Source: Anaerolineae bacterium (GTDB lineage: Bacteria; Chloroflexota; Anaerolineae; Aggregatilineales; Aggregatilineaceae). Taken from it: 64,000 nucleotides of DNA. The DNA lies in the NCBI GenBank assembly GCA_018432315.1, contig JAHDLB010000042.1:89037-153036 (forward strand). Direction: 5' to 3'. The notes beneath the pieces were generated by a model, which was not told the DNA's origin, ran no database searches, and saw only the letters and a program-made list of their open reading frames with translations. Position numbers and translations under genes: made by a program. Below, in pieces: positions 34,262 to 42,298 of the stretch (its first letter is position 1; each line of letters opens with the position of its first letter).

Positions 34262-35887
34262 ATGATCAAAAGACTGGTTGTGCTGCTCATCGTCCTCGCC
34301 ATGCTGGTCCCGGCGCTGCCCGTGGCGCTGGCGCAGGATGGCGAACAGGTGCTTTACGTGGGGCTCGATGTTGGCCCCGGCGGCTACAACAACAGTATGC
34401 CGTACAACTATGGCGCCGGCCACACCATGCACATCAAAATGTATACCCCGCTGTTCGTGTGGAACGCCGACTCGACTGACATGGAGCCCTTCATCGTAGA
34501 GAGTTACGAATCCAACGACGACTTCACCGTGTGGACGTTCAAGCTGCGCGAAGACGTGTACTTCTCGGACGGCGAGCAGCTCACAGCCCACGATGTCAAG
34601 TTTACGGCTGACTTCATGACCGCGCCCGACATCAACGTCGAGAACTTCAACCACGTCAACGAAGCGTATGCCCAGATCGAGGGCTTCGACGCGCGCCGTA
34701 ATGGCGAGGCGGACGAGCTGGTCGGCGTTCAGGTGATCGACGACTTCACCTTCCAGTATACGCTGAGCACGCCCAACCCCCGCGTCTATGGCCGCATGTA
34801 CGGCACGTACGTCTTCCCCGAGCACGCGATCGACTTCGAGCCCGCGGATTACCAGACAACCGACTGGTGGTACAACCCGGACAAGCAAGTTGGCTCGGGC
34901 CCGTTCGTGGTGGGCGACTATCGCCGCGACGAGTACATCGAGCTGGTGCCCAACGAGTATTACTTCAAGGGCAAGCCCAAGCTCGACCGCCTGGTCAGCC
35001 GCTACTTCCCGGATGAAACCGCCGCCGTGCTGGCGCTGGCTGCCGGTGAGATCGACTTCTCCTACGTCAGCCCCGACGTCATCCCGACGCTCGATCAGGA
35101 TAAGTTCACCATCTTTAGCGGCAACTCGTACGTGTCGATCTTCTTCCACGTCGACTACTCCAATTCGCCCGAAGCATGGCAGGATCTCCGCGTGCGGCAG
35201 GCGTTCATGTACGCCGTCGATCGCCAGGCCATCGCGGACATCGTGCTCGAAGGTACTCACTCGGTGCTGCCGTGCCTGGTCCCGATCGAGAGTGTCTACA
35301 CCGACGACCTGAACGACTACGCCTACGACCCGGACATGGCCCGCGAGCTGCTGGCCGAAGCCGGTGTCGATCCGAGCGACCTGGGCACCATCGACTGGAT
35401 AACCCACCCCGGCTACGCCAATCCCCTGATGCGGGATGCCGTCCAGGCGACGCAGGCGTACCTGGCTGACGTCGGCATCCAGGCGGAAATGCGCTACCTG
35501 GACCTGCCCACGTGGCGGACGACCTATCTGGCCGAAGGCTATCACATGGGCTTCCGCGGCCAGGCCTACCCGATCTTCAGCCCGCCGTTGACCAACCTGT
35601 ACACGAATGCAGGCGGCCAGGGCGGCGACATCATCGGCTGGGACTGGGCGGCCACCGGGTTCGAGGCGAAAGTCTCCGAGATTCAGCTTGCGCCGACGTT
35701 CGAAGAATACACGGCCAAGTTGGGCGAGCTGTGCCAGATGGAAAACGAACAGCTCCCGTGGCTGCCGATGTGGGTCGGCCAGCGCTATGGCGCGGCCAAC
35801 AACCGCATCCAGGACTTCTACTGGTATCCCGCCGGCGGTGGTGGCCCCTATGACGACCACGCTGAGTTGTGGTATGTTGAAGACTAA
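34262..35887 (+). CDS. Opp/Dpp-type ABC importer, substrate-binding protein (FadR regulon)
   Basis: 541 residues, SBP_bac_5 family. Signal peptide MIKRLVVLLIVLAMLVPALP with cleavage expected after VALAQ and no lipobox cysteine. Family landmarks are WTFKLREDVYFSDGEQLTAHDVKFTADF, YRRDEYIELVPNEYYFKGKPKLDRLV and LLAEAGVDPSDL. ATG 34262 has GGAGAG upstream. It is the first gene of the plus-strand operon with two permeases, a lyase, a sulfatase, NanE and a ROK kinase. The ligand is therefore inferred to be the sugar handled by those enzymes; its chemical nature is not shown by the sequence. Confidence 0.9.
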   Translation: MIKRLVVLLIVLAMLVPALPVALAQDGEQVLYVGLDVGPGGYNNSMPYNYGAGHTMHIKMYTPLFVWNADSTDMEPFIVESYESNDDFTVWTFKLREDVYFSDGEQLTAHDVKFTADFMTAPDINVENFNHVNEAYAQIEGFDARRNGEADELVGVQVIDDFTFQYTLSTPNPRVYGRMYGTYVFPEHAIDFEPADYQTTDWWYNPDKQVGSGPFVVGDYRRDEYIELVPNEYYFKGKPKLDRLVSRYFPDETAAVLALAAGEIDFSYVSPDVIPTLDQDKFTIFSGNSYVSIFFHVDYSNSPEAWQDLRVRQAFMYAVDRQAIADIVLEGTHSVLPCLVPIESVYTDDLNDYAYDPDMARELLAEAGVDPSDLGTIDWITHPGYANPLMRDAVQATQAYLADVGIQAEMRYLDLPTWRTTYLAEGYHMGFRGQAYPIFSPPLTNLYTNAGGQGGDIIGWDWAATGFEAKVSEIQLAPTFEEYTAKLGELCQMENEQLPWLPMWVGQRYGAANNRIQDFYWYPAGGGGPYDDHAELWYVED

Positions 35888-35909
35888 CCTCGCCGGTTAG
35901 TCAGGTTCC

Positions 35910-35940
35910 GGTGAGGGGGCGGGGCGTCCGTCCCCTCACC
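35910..35940 (+). terminator. Hairpin between binding-protein and permease genes
   Basis: A perfect 9-bp stem (GGTGAGGGG with CCCCTCACC, 13-nt loop) 22 nt after the binding-protein stop. No T tract follows. As in the two other importer operons here, it probably stabilises or attenuates the transcript to favour the binding protein. Confidence 0.5.
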
Positions 35941-35993
35941 CTGTATTGTCAAAAAACGTCAGGTTCCCAATATTCACCTGAAAGGGTGTATGG

Positions 35994-36959
35994 ATGGGCG
36001 GGTATATTTTACGGCGCCTTTTGATCAATATTCCCGTGTTGTTTTTGGTCACGTTTTTGGTCTTCTCGTTGATCGAAATCGCGCCGGGCGATGTCGTCGA
36101 CTACTTCATTTCGCCCGACATGATGCAATACACGACCGAAGAGGACATCCAGCGGCTGCGCGAGCGCACCGGCCTGGATCAGCCGTTCCTCGTGCGCTAT
36201 GGCAAGTGGTTGGGGCGCCTGGCCCAGGGCGACCTGGGGTACAGCTTCGTCGAAAGCCAGCGAGTCGACGAGCTGATTGTCGCCCACATGAAGAACACGC
36301 TGCCCCTGATGGGCGCGGCGTGGCTGATGGGCGTCGTCTTCGGAATCTCGCTGGGCGTGTTCGTGGGGCTGCGGCAGTATTCCGTCTGGGACTTCTCGCT
36401 GACGGGGTTATCCTTCCTGGGCCTGTCCGTCCCCGCCTTCATTTCAGGCATCCTGGGCCTCTATATCTTCTCCGTCCGGCTTGGCTGGTTCCCGGCGGGC
36501 GGCATGCGCACGGCGGGCGGCGATTCGTCGCTGGGCGATGCGCTGTACCATCTGGTGCTCCCCGCGGCCACGCTGGCCGTGATGGACATCGCGCGCAATA
36601 TGCGTTACATGCGCTTCGCCATGCTCGAAGTGTTGAACCAGGACTACATCACGACCGCGCGCGCCAAGGGGCTCCGGCCCCGGCTGGTGCACTACCGGCA
36701 CGCCATGCGGAACGCGCTGCTGCCCGTGATCACGATCGTGGGGCTGAGCCTGCCCCAGTTGGTGGCCGGCGCCGTGTTCATCGAGACGATCTACAGTTGG
36801 CGCGGCATGGGCTCGCTCTATCTCAACGCGGTCTCCGGGCGCGACTACCCGGTGATTATGGGCGTCAATCTCGTTTTCGCGGTGATGGTGTTGGGCGCCA
36901 ATCTGCTCACCGACATCGCCTATTCGGCAGTTGACCCACGCGTACGTTTTGAGGACTAA
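35994..36959 (+). CDS. Opp/Dpp-type permease (OppB-like, FadR regulon)
   Basis: 321 residues, normal length. Starts with the typical GGYILRRLLINIPVLFLVTFLVF helix, has TGLDQPFLVRYGKWLG, the ATPase-contact loop ARAKGLRPRLVHYRHAMRNALLPVITIVGL and the C-terminal ETIYSWRGMGSLYLNAVSGRDYPVI segment. AAAGGGTG precedes ATG 35994. It pairs with the OppC-like permease 6 nt downstream and uses the two ATPases encoded in the divergent operon at 31272-33288. Confidence 0.94.
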   Translation: MGGYILRRLLINIPVLFLVTFLVFSLIEIAPGDVVDYFISPDMMQYTTEEDIQRLRERTGLDQPFLVRYGKWLGRLAQGDLGYSFVESQRVDELIVAHMKNTLPLMGAAWLMGVVFGISLGVFVGLRQYSVWDFSLTGLSFLGLSVPAFISGILGLYIFSVRLGWFPAGGMRTAGGDSSLGDALYHLVLPAATLAVMDIARNMRYMRFAMLEVLNQDYITTARAKGLRPRLVHYRHAMRNALLPVITIVGLSLPQLVAGAVFIETIYSWRGMGSLYLNAVSGRDYPVIMGVNLVFAVMVLGANLLTDIAYSAVDPRVRFED

Positions 36960-36965
36960 ATCACC

Positions 36966-37883
36966 GTGTCCGAGCAAATGAAACCCTTAACGAACAACGC
37001 TGCTCAGGTCGTCCAGATCGAAGCCAAAGCGCGGATCGAGACTCCCACCCAGATCGCCTGGCGGCGTTTCAAGCGCCACCGCCTCGCGCTGATCAGCCTG
37101 ATCGTGCTGGTGATCATCATGGTGATGGCCGCTGCCGCGCCGTTGTTCACGCGATACGATCCCAACGAGATGAGCCTGCGCGACCGGGCTTTGTCGCCGA
37201 ACGGCGAGCACTGGTTCGGCACCGATAATCTCGGGCGCGATATGTGGACGCGGACGATCTACGGCGGGCGAATCTCGCTCCAGGTGGGGCTGGCCGCCGC
37301 CCTGATCTCGACGGTCATCGGCGTCATCCTGGGGGCGGTGTCGGGCTATTATGGCCGGCTGATCGACATGGTGATCATGCGCATCACAGACGTGGTGATG
37401 ACGTTTCCGCCGATCATTATCATGCTGACAGTGGCCGCCATCGCCGGGACGGGCCTGACCAACGTGATCCTCATCATCGGCGGGCTGCGCTGGCCGGCCA
37501 CGACGCGGCTGGTGCGCGGCCAGTATCTGTCGCTCAAAAACCAGGAGTTCGTGCTGGCGGCGCGCACGATGGGCCTGCCGGACTGGATCATCATCATGCG
37601 CCATATCCTGCCGAACGTGATGGCGCCGTTGATGGCGAACGTCACGTTCGCGGTGAGCGCGGCCATTCTGGCCGAGGCCGGGTTGAGCTTCCTGGGGATG
37701 GGGATCCCGCTGCCCACGCCCACCTGGGGGAACATCATGGAGAACGCCCGCAGCCTGACGATTCTGCAAGACAAACCCTGGATGTGGATGCCCGCCGCCA
37801 TCGCCACCCTGACCACCGTGTTATGCATCAACTTCGTGGGCGACGGCCTGCGCGACGCGCTCGACCCGCAGCAGATCATGTAG
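36966..37883 (+). CDS. Opp/Dpp-type permease (OppC-like, FadR regulon)
   Basis: 305 residues, normal length, starting with GTG. RRFKRHRLALISLIVLVIIMVMAAAAPLF is the N-terminal helix, HWFGTDNLGRDMWTRTIYGGRISLQVG the conserved periplasmic/first-loop segment, and RTMGLPDWIIIMRHILPNVMAPLMA the ATPase-contact loop; AGLSFLGMGIPLPTPTWGNI closes the protein. Unlike the OppC homologue of the muropeptide operon it has no N-terminal extension. The lyase gene follows after 18 nt. Confidence 0.94.
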   Translation: MSEQMKPLTNNAAQVVQIEAKARIETPTQIAWRRFKRHRLALISLIVLVIIMVMAAAAPLFTRYDPNEMSLRDRALSPNGEHWFGTDNLGRDMWTRTIYGGRISLQVGLAAALISTVIGVILGAVSGYYGRLIDMVIMRITDVVMTFPPIIIMLTVAAIAGTGLTNVILIIGGLRWPATTRLVRGQYLSLKNQEFVLAARTMGLPDWIIIMRHILPNVMAPLMANVTFAVSAAILAEAGLSFLGMGIPLPTPTWGNIMENARSLTILQDKPWMWMPAAIATLTTVLCINFVGDGLRDALDPQQIM

Positions 37884-37901
37884 CGCGGGGAGCGTTGAGC
37901 C

Positions 37902-38831
37902 TTGAATCCCCTGCGCAGTGACCAGATCCGCGGCAACTGGGCCGCGCCGGTGCTGCCGATCAACGCCGACGACAGCATCGACTACGCGCGCCTGTCCGGC
38001 GAAATCGACACCTTGATCGCGATGGGCGTGGACGGCATTTACTCGAACGGCACGACGGCGGAGTTCTACAACCAGACGGAAGACGAGTTCGACGCCATTC
38101 ACCGGCTGTTCGCGGAGAAATGCGCCGCCGCCGGGATGCCCTTCCAGATCGGCGCCAGCCACATGAGCCCGGCCATCTCGCTGGCACGGCTGCGCCGCGC
38201 GGTGGCGCTGCAGCCGGGCGCGATCCAGGTGATCCTGCCGGACTGGTTCCCGCCCAGCGATTCGGAAGCCATCGCGTTCTTGCAGCGCATGGCCCGCGCC
38301 GCCGCGCCGGTGGGGCTGGTGCTCTACAACCCGCCCCACGCCAAACGGGTCCTGTCGCCGGAGGACATAGGCCGGCTCAAGGACGCCGTGCCGGAACTGG
38401 TGGGCGTCAAAGTGGCGGGCGGTGACGCGGACTGGTACGCGCGGATGAAACGGGCCGCGCCGGACCTCTCGCTGTTCGTGGCGGGGCACACGCTCGCCAC
38501 CGGCACCCGTCACGGGGCGCACGGCGCGTACTCCAACGTCGCCTGCCTGCACCCGCGCGCCGCGCAGCGCTGGACCGGCCAGATGAGGGCCGATCTCGCC
38601 GCCGCGCTGGAGCTTGAGACGCGCATCCAGGCGTTCATGCGGGCGCACATTCACCCGTTCATCAGCGAGCAGGGCTATTCGAACCAGGCGGTGGACAAGC
38701 TGCTGATCGCTATCGGCGGATGGAGCGACGTCGGCACGCGCCTGCGGTGGCCCTACCGCTGGATTCCGCCCGAGGAGGCCGACCGGCTGCGCCCGGTGGC
38801 CCGCGACATGCTGCCCGAATTTTTCGACTGA
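37902..38831 (+). CDS. Dihydrodipicolinate synthase / N-acetylneuraminate lyase family aldolase 1
   Basis: 309 residues, class I aldolase barrel. The Schiff-base lysine is Lys170 in LVGVKVAGG and the catalytic tyrosine Tyr142 in LVLYNPPHAKR; the carboxylate-binding loop reads SNGTTAEFYNQ. These define the broad family of pyruvate-dependent lyases and related dehydratases that cleave or dehydrate sugar acids such as sialic acid or 2-keto-3-deoxy acids. The start appears to be TTG 37902, 5-8 nt after GGGAG; no ATG is available. It lies between the permeases and a sulfatase. It is only distantly similar to the second family member at 49541-50431, so the two likely act on different intermediates. 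Confidence 0.85.
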   Translation: MNPLRSDQIRGNWAAPVLPINADDSIDYARLSGEIDTLIAMGVDGIYSNGTTAEFYNQTEDEFDAIHRLFAEKCAAAGMPFQIGASHMSPAISLARLRRAVALQPGAIQVILPDWFPPSDSEAIAFLQRMARAAAPVGLVLYNPPHAKRVLSPEDIGRLKDAVPELVGVKVAGGDADWYARMKRAAPDLSLFVAGHTLATGTRHGAHGAYSNVACLHPRAAQRWTGQMRADLAAALELETRIQAFMRAHIHPFISEQGYSNQAVDKLLIAIGGWSDVGTRLRWPYRWIPPEEADRLRPVARDMLPEFFD

Positions 38832-38845
38832 CTCGAGAAGAGAGA

Positions 38846-40339
38846 ATGCCCCCCAACATTTTGCTGATATTGACCGACCAGCAGCGCGCGGATACGCCCG
38901 GCTATCGCGGGCAGACCCCCTGCCGCACGCTGCACATCGACCGCATCGCCACCGAGGGAATCGCGTTCGACCGGGCGATCTGCACGGCGCCGCTGTGCTC
39001 GCCGTCGCGGGCGTCGATCTTTTCGGCGCAGTACCCGCACCAGGTCGACATGATGACGAATCACAACACGCTCCACGCGCCGCCCCATTTGACCGATGCG
39101 CTGAAGGCGATGGGCTACCACACGGCCTACGCCGGGAAAGTGCACCTCCAACCGGACGACAAGCCCGCTGACATTTTCGACTCGAAAGAGGAGCAGGAAG
39201 CGCGGTACCGGCTGGAGGGCTTCCGGTTCGAGGCGGGCGCGGGCCGGATCATCGAAAACTGGTTCGACCGCGTCGCCGGGGAGAGCGTGGCCGAATACAG
39301 CGAGTGGTGCGCGCAGAACGGCCTGCCGAACGGCTTCCCCTACGCCGATCCCCGGCTGCGCACGCACCGCCAGCCCGCGATGTCCATCCCGAAGACCGCG
39401 GTCATGGAGATGGACGTGCAGGACACGATCGACGGCTGGATCACGAATCACGCGCTGCGCTTTTTCCGCGAAAGGCCGCGCGAACAGCCGTTTTTCCTGG
39501 CGTGCAGCTACGTAGGGCCGCACCCGCCGTTCAAGGTGCCGGAGCCGTACTACAGCATGTACGACCCGGCGTCGATCCCCGAGCCGCCAAACTTCCGGCC
39601 CACGCCCAACAAGCCGCGCGCCAACACGGCCAGCTTCTACCACCGGCTCTGGCTGGATCACGGTGACGACTGGCGCGCGTGGCAGCAGTCGATGGCGGTC
39701 TACTGGGGCTACTGCACGCTGATCGACGACCAGATCGGGCTGCTGCTCGGCGCTCTGGAGGCCGAGGGCGTGCTCGACGAGACGCTGGTCGTCTTCGCGT
39801 CCGATCACGGCGAGATGCTGGGCAGCCACGGCCTGTGGCACAAGATGATGCCCTACGAGGAAGCCGTGCGCGTCCCGCTGGCGATGCGCCTGCCGGGGAC
39901 GATCCGCGCGGGAGTTCGCAGCGAGGCGGTCACCTCGCTGATCGACATCGCGCCGACGATCCTGGCGGTCTGTGGGGTGGAGGCGCCGCCGGACTACGTG
40001 GGCCGCGACCTCTCGCCGGCGTTCGCGGATGGCCGCGAATTTCAGGACGATCCGTACCGTTTTTCCGAGCACAAGCCGCTGGGCGACTGGCACGGCACGG
40101 TCGAGTTCCGGCTGGTGGTGGACGACCGTTACAAATACGTGTGGAACGTGGGCGACCTGGACGAGCTGTACGATCTCCGGGCCGACCCGCACGAGCTGAA
40201 CAACCTGATCGACCAGCCGGATCACGCCGCGACCCAGGCGCGCCTGCAGGGCCGGTTGGCGCGCTGGATGCACGAAACCGCCGACCCGCTGCGGGCGGCG
40301 TTCCCCGGCGCGGGCATGAATGACGAGGAGGGACGATGA
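38846..40339 (+). CDS. Type I sulfatase 1, cytoplasmic
   Basis: 497 residues of the alkaline-phosphatase-like sulfatase family. Metal ligands appear in NILLILTDQQRADTPG (Asp-Gln) and FASDHGEMLGSHG (Asp-His). The formylglycine signature is CSPSRASIFSAQYP with Cys51 as the residue to be oxidised; the last part reads SAQ where T-G is common. YAGKVHLQ provides the conserved lysine-histidine. No signal peptide, so it would act on imported sulfated sugar. No maturase (FGE or anSME) lies in the window. Starts after AGAGAG and overlaps the next gene by 4 nt. The desulfated substrate is unknown; a phosphonate or phosphate-ester hydrolase role is less likely given the Cys motif. Confidence 0.9.
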   Translation: MPPNILLILTDQQRADTPGYRGQTPCRTLHIDRIATEGIAFDRAICTAPLCSPSRASIFSAQYPHQVDMMTNHNTLHAPPHLTDALKAMGYHTAYAGKVHLQPDDKPADIFDSKEEQEARYRLEGFRFEAGAGRIIENWFDRVAGESVAEYSEWCAQNGLPNGFPYADPRLRTHRQPAMSIPKTAVMEMDVQDTIDGWITNHALRFFRERPREQPFFLACSYVGPHPPFKVPEPYYSMYDPASIPEPPNFRPTPNKPRANTASFYHRLWLDHGDDWRAWQQSMAVYWGYCTLIDDQIGLLLGALEAEGVLDETLVVFASDHGEMLGSHGLWHKMMPYEEAVRVPLAMRLPGTIRAGVRSEAVTSLIDIAPTILAVCGVEAPPDYVGRDLSPAFADGREFQDDPYRFSEHKPLGDWHGTVEFRLVVDDRYKYVWNVGDLDELYDLRADPHELNNLIDQPDHAATQARLQGRLARWMHETADPLRAAFPGAGMNDEEGR

Positions 40340-41259
40340 ATCACACCATCGCGTTTCCGCCCGGCTTGAGCCGTTTCCAGCCGCTGGGCACGATCCTGTG
40401 TTATGACGATTTCGACACAGGCGCCAACGGCTGGCTCGATCTCAAGCCGAATTACCGCTTCGAGGGCTTCGAGCCGCGCAAGGGGGCGGTCGACATGACG
40501 CGCTGGGGGCCGACCATGCTCAGCAGCGCGACCTTCGCCTTCCCCGGCACGCACGGCTCGATGACCGGCACGTATTCGCTCAAGCTCACCACGCGGCCCG
40601 TCGCCAACCCGTATCAGGCGATTCCCGCGCCGGGCAGCCTGGGCCACGCGCTCAAGCGTCTGTCGGTGCACCGGCCCGCCGGGCTGCTCCAGTTCGAGAT
40701 GTGGTACGCCTATACGCCGGAGCAGGATCGCATCGGCCTGGGCGAGAAGGACATCCGGGCGTTCGGGTTCCTGTTCGACCTGCAGGATGCCGAGTACCGC
40801 TACATGCCCGGCGTGCGCTATCTCAACGCCGTCGATGGCGAGCTGGTCCAGCGCTGGCAGTACTGCAACGCGGACGGCGTGACCGATGCCGAGTGGGAAT
40901 ACGGCACCGAAGGCTGGTGCAAGCGCGGCATCGATCCGCAGTGGTTCGGGCGCCGCTACGCCGACGGGCACACCGACGGGTTCAAGTACGTGCCGGACGG
41001 CGCGCAGCGGCTGTGTTACAACGAGAGCGACGACAAGATCAACTGGCTGTACCTGCGCTTCCAGGTGGACCTGGCGACGCGGTCCTACGTCGAGTTGCAA
41101 TCCGGCGACCGCGTCTTCGATCTGCGCGGGCTGAGCCCCACGCTCGTCCCGGCCTATGCCAACATCGAGGGCCTGCTGAACCCGCTGCTGTGGGTCGAAA
41201 CCGACACCGACCGACGCGTGTTCCTCTACGTCGATTCGATCGTGATCTCAGTAGCGTGA
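40336..41259 (+). CDS. Unrecognised 307-residue protein in the sulfatase-NanE operon
   Basis: I do not recognise this protein. It is soluble, without signal peptide or membrane helix, and rich in aromatic residues (many Trp/Tyr, e.g. RFEGFEPRKGAVDMTRWGP, FEMWYAYTPEQDRIG, WYCKR-like GWCKRGIDPQWFG). The predominance of alternating strands (FAFPGTHGSMTGTYSLKLTT, KINWLYLRFQVDLATRSYVELQ, RRVFLYVDSIVISVA) suggests a beta-sandwich/jelly-roll fold such as a carbohydrate-binding or glycan lyase-like domain. It overlaps the sulfatase stop by 4 nt (ATGA), so it is translationally coupled to it. A sugar-binding, mutarotase-like or hydrolase role is possible but not shown. Confidence 0.75.
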   Translation: MNHTIAFPPGLSRFQPLGTILCYDDFDTGANGWLDLKPNYRFEGFEPRKGAVDMTRWGPTMLSSATFAFPGTHGSMTGTYSLKLTTRPVANPYQAIPAPGSLGHALKRLSVHRPAGLLQFEMWYAYTPEQDRIGLGEKDIRAFGFLFDLQDAEYRYMPGVRYLNAVDGELVQRWQYCNADGVTDAEWEYGTEGWCKRGIDPQWFGRRYADGHTDGFKYVPDGAQRLCYNESDDKINWLYLRFQVDLATRSYVELQSGDRVFDLRGLSPTLVPAYANIEGLLNPLLWVETDTDRRVFLYVDSIVISVA

Positions 41260-41272
41260 AGGAGTGAGGGCG

Positions 41273-41605
41273 ATGCGAGCATTTCAGACGACCGTCCTGG
41301 AGCGCAAGGAAACGGTCGAGCGCACGCTGGCGACCGAGCCGTTCGAGGCGGGCTGGGCGGGCGAGGCGATCTTTTTCGTGGAGGCGCACGAGCTGGCCGG
41401 GGGATCGCTGCTCGCCCGCGTGCAGATCTCGCCGGACGGCATCCGGTGGATCGACGAGGGGGCGGCGCGCGCCACGCTGGACGGGCCGGGGCATGCGGTC
41501 ATCCGGGTCGCCCATTTCGGCGGCTGGCTGCGGCTGGTGATCGATGCGCCGCCCGGCGAGGGCGGGACGACCCAGGTCACCGTTCACCTGGCCCTGAAGG
41601 AGTGA
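41273..41605 (+). CDS. Unrecognised 110-residue protein in the sulfatase-NanE operon
   Basis: A small soluble protein that I cannot assign. It reads as a single beta-rich domain (AIFFVEAHELAGGSLLARVQIS, HAVIRVAHFGGWLRLVID, TTQVTVHLALKE). ATG 41273 was chosen because AAGGAG is 8 nt upstream; a GTG three codons earlier overlaps that site. The spacing to its neighbours is 13 nt upstream and 3 nt to nanE, so it is surely part of the operon. Its position next to the other unknown protein suggests a joint function, for instance as a second small beta-sandwich subunit; this is inference. Confidence 0.7.
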   Translation: MRAFQTTVLERKETVERTLATEPFEAGWAGEAIFFVEAHELAGGSLLARVQISPDGIRWIDEGAARATLDGPGHAVIRVAHFGGWLRLVIDAPPGEGGTTQVTVHLALKE

Positions 41606-41608
41606 GCG

Positions 41609-42298
41609 ATGCACCCGATCATCGATACGCTGCGCGGCGGGATCATCGTCTCGTGCCAGGCAGTGCCGGAAGACCCGACGTTTGGCCCGGCGTTCATGGC
41701 GGCCTTTGCCAGGGCAGCGAAACGGGGCGGGGCACTGGGCATCCGCGCCAATGGGCCGGAGGACGTCGCCGCGATCAAGGCGGCGACCGGGCTGCCGGTG
41801 ATCGGCATCTGGAAGCGGCCCGGCCTGGACGGCAAGGGGATCATCATCACGCCGAGCGTCGAGGACGCGCTCGCGCTGCGCGAGGCGGGCGCGGACATCA
41901 TCGCGGCTGACGTCGACGACCGGCCCCGCCCCGGCGGCCTGGATGCCCCCGCGCTCATCCGCCGGATCGTGGACGAGGTGGGGCTGCCCTTCATGGCGGA
42001 CTGCGGCACGCTGGAACAGGCCCGGCGGGCGCAAGACGCCGGGGCGGCGATCGCGGCCACGACGCGCGCGCTCCCGGCCCACCTGGGGCCCTACCAGCCG
42101 GACCTGGACCTGCTGGCCGCGATGGTCGAGCACCTGTCGATCCCCGTGATCGCCGAGGGGCGCTTCTGGGACCCGGCGGACGTCCGGCGGGCGTTCGAGC
42201 TGGGCGTGCTGGCGGTCGTCATCGGCTCGGCGGTGACGCGCCCCTGGGAGATCACGGCGCGTTTCGTCGGCGCCAGCCCGTCGGGAGGGACCTCATGA
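41609..42298 (+). CDS. nanE: Putative N-acetylmannosamine-6-phosphate 2-epimerase
   Basis: 229 residues, the usual NanE length. Converts ManNAc-6-phosphate to GlcNAc-6-phosphate in sialic-acid and ManNAc use. Family motifs appear in order: LRGGIIVSCQAVPED, GALGIRANGPEDVAAIK, LPVIGIWKRPG (catalytic lysine region), IITPSVEDALAL, FMADCGTLEQA, VIAEGRFWDPADVRRAFELG (catalytic Glu) and AVVIGSAVTRPWEITARF. AAGGAG precedes ATG 41609, and the stop overlaps the ROK kinase start by 4 nt. Presence of NanE with a ROK kinase is the strongest hint that the pathway runs through an N-acylated mannosamine-like sugar phosphate. Confidence 0.9.
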   Translation: MHPIIDTLRGGIIVSCQAVPEDPTFGPAFMAAFARAAKRGGALGIRANGPEDVAAIKAATGLPVIGIWKRPGLDGKGIIITPSVEDALALREAGADIIAADVDDRPRPGGLDAPALIRRIVDEVGLPFMADCGTLEQARRAQDAGAAIAATTRALPAHLGPYQPDLDLLAAMVEHLSIPVIAEGRFWDPADVRRAFELGVLAVVIGSAVTRPWEITARFVGASPSGGTS

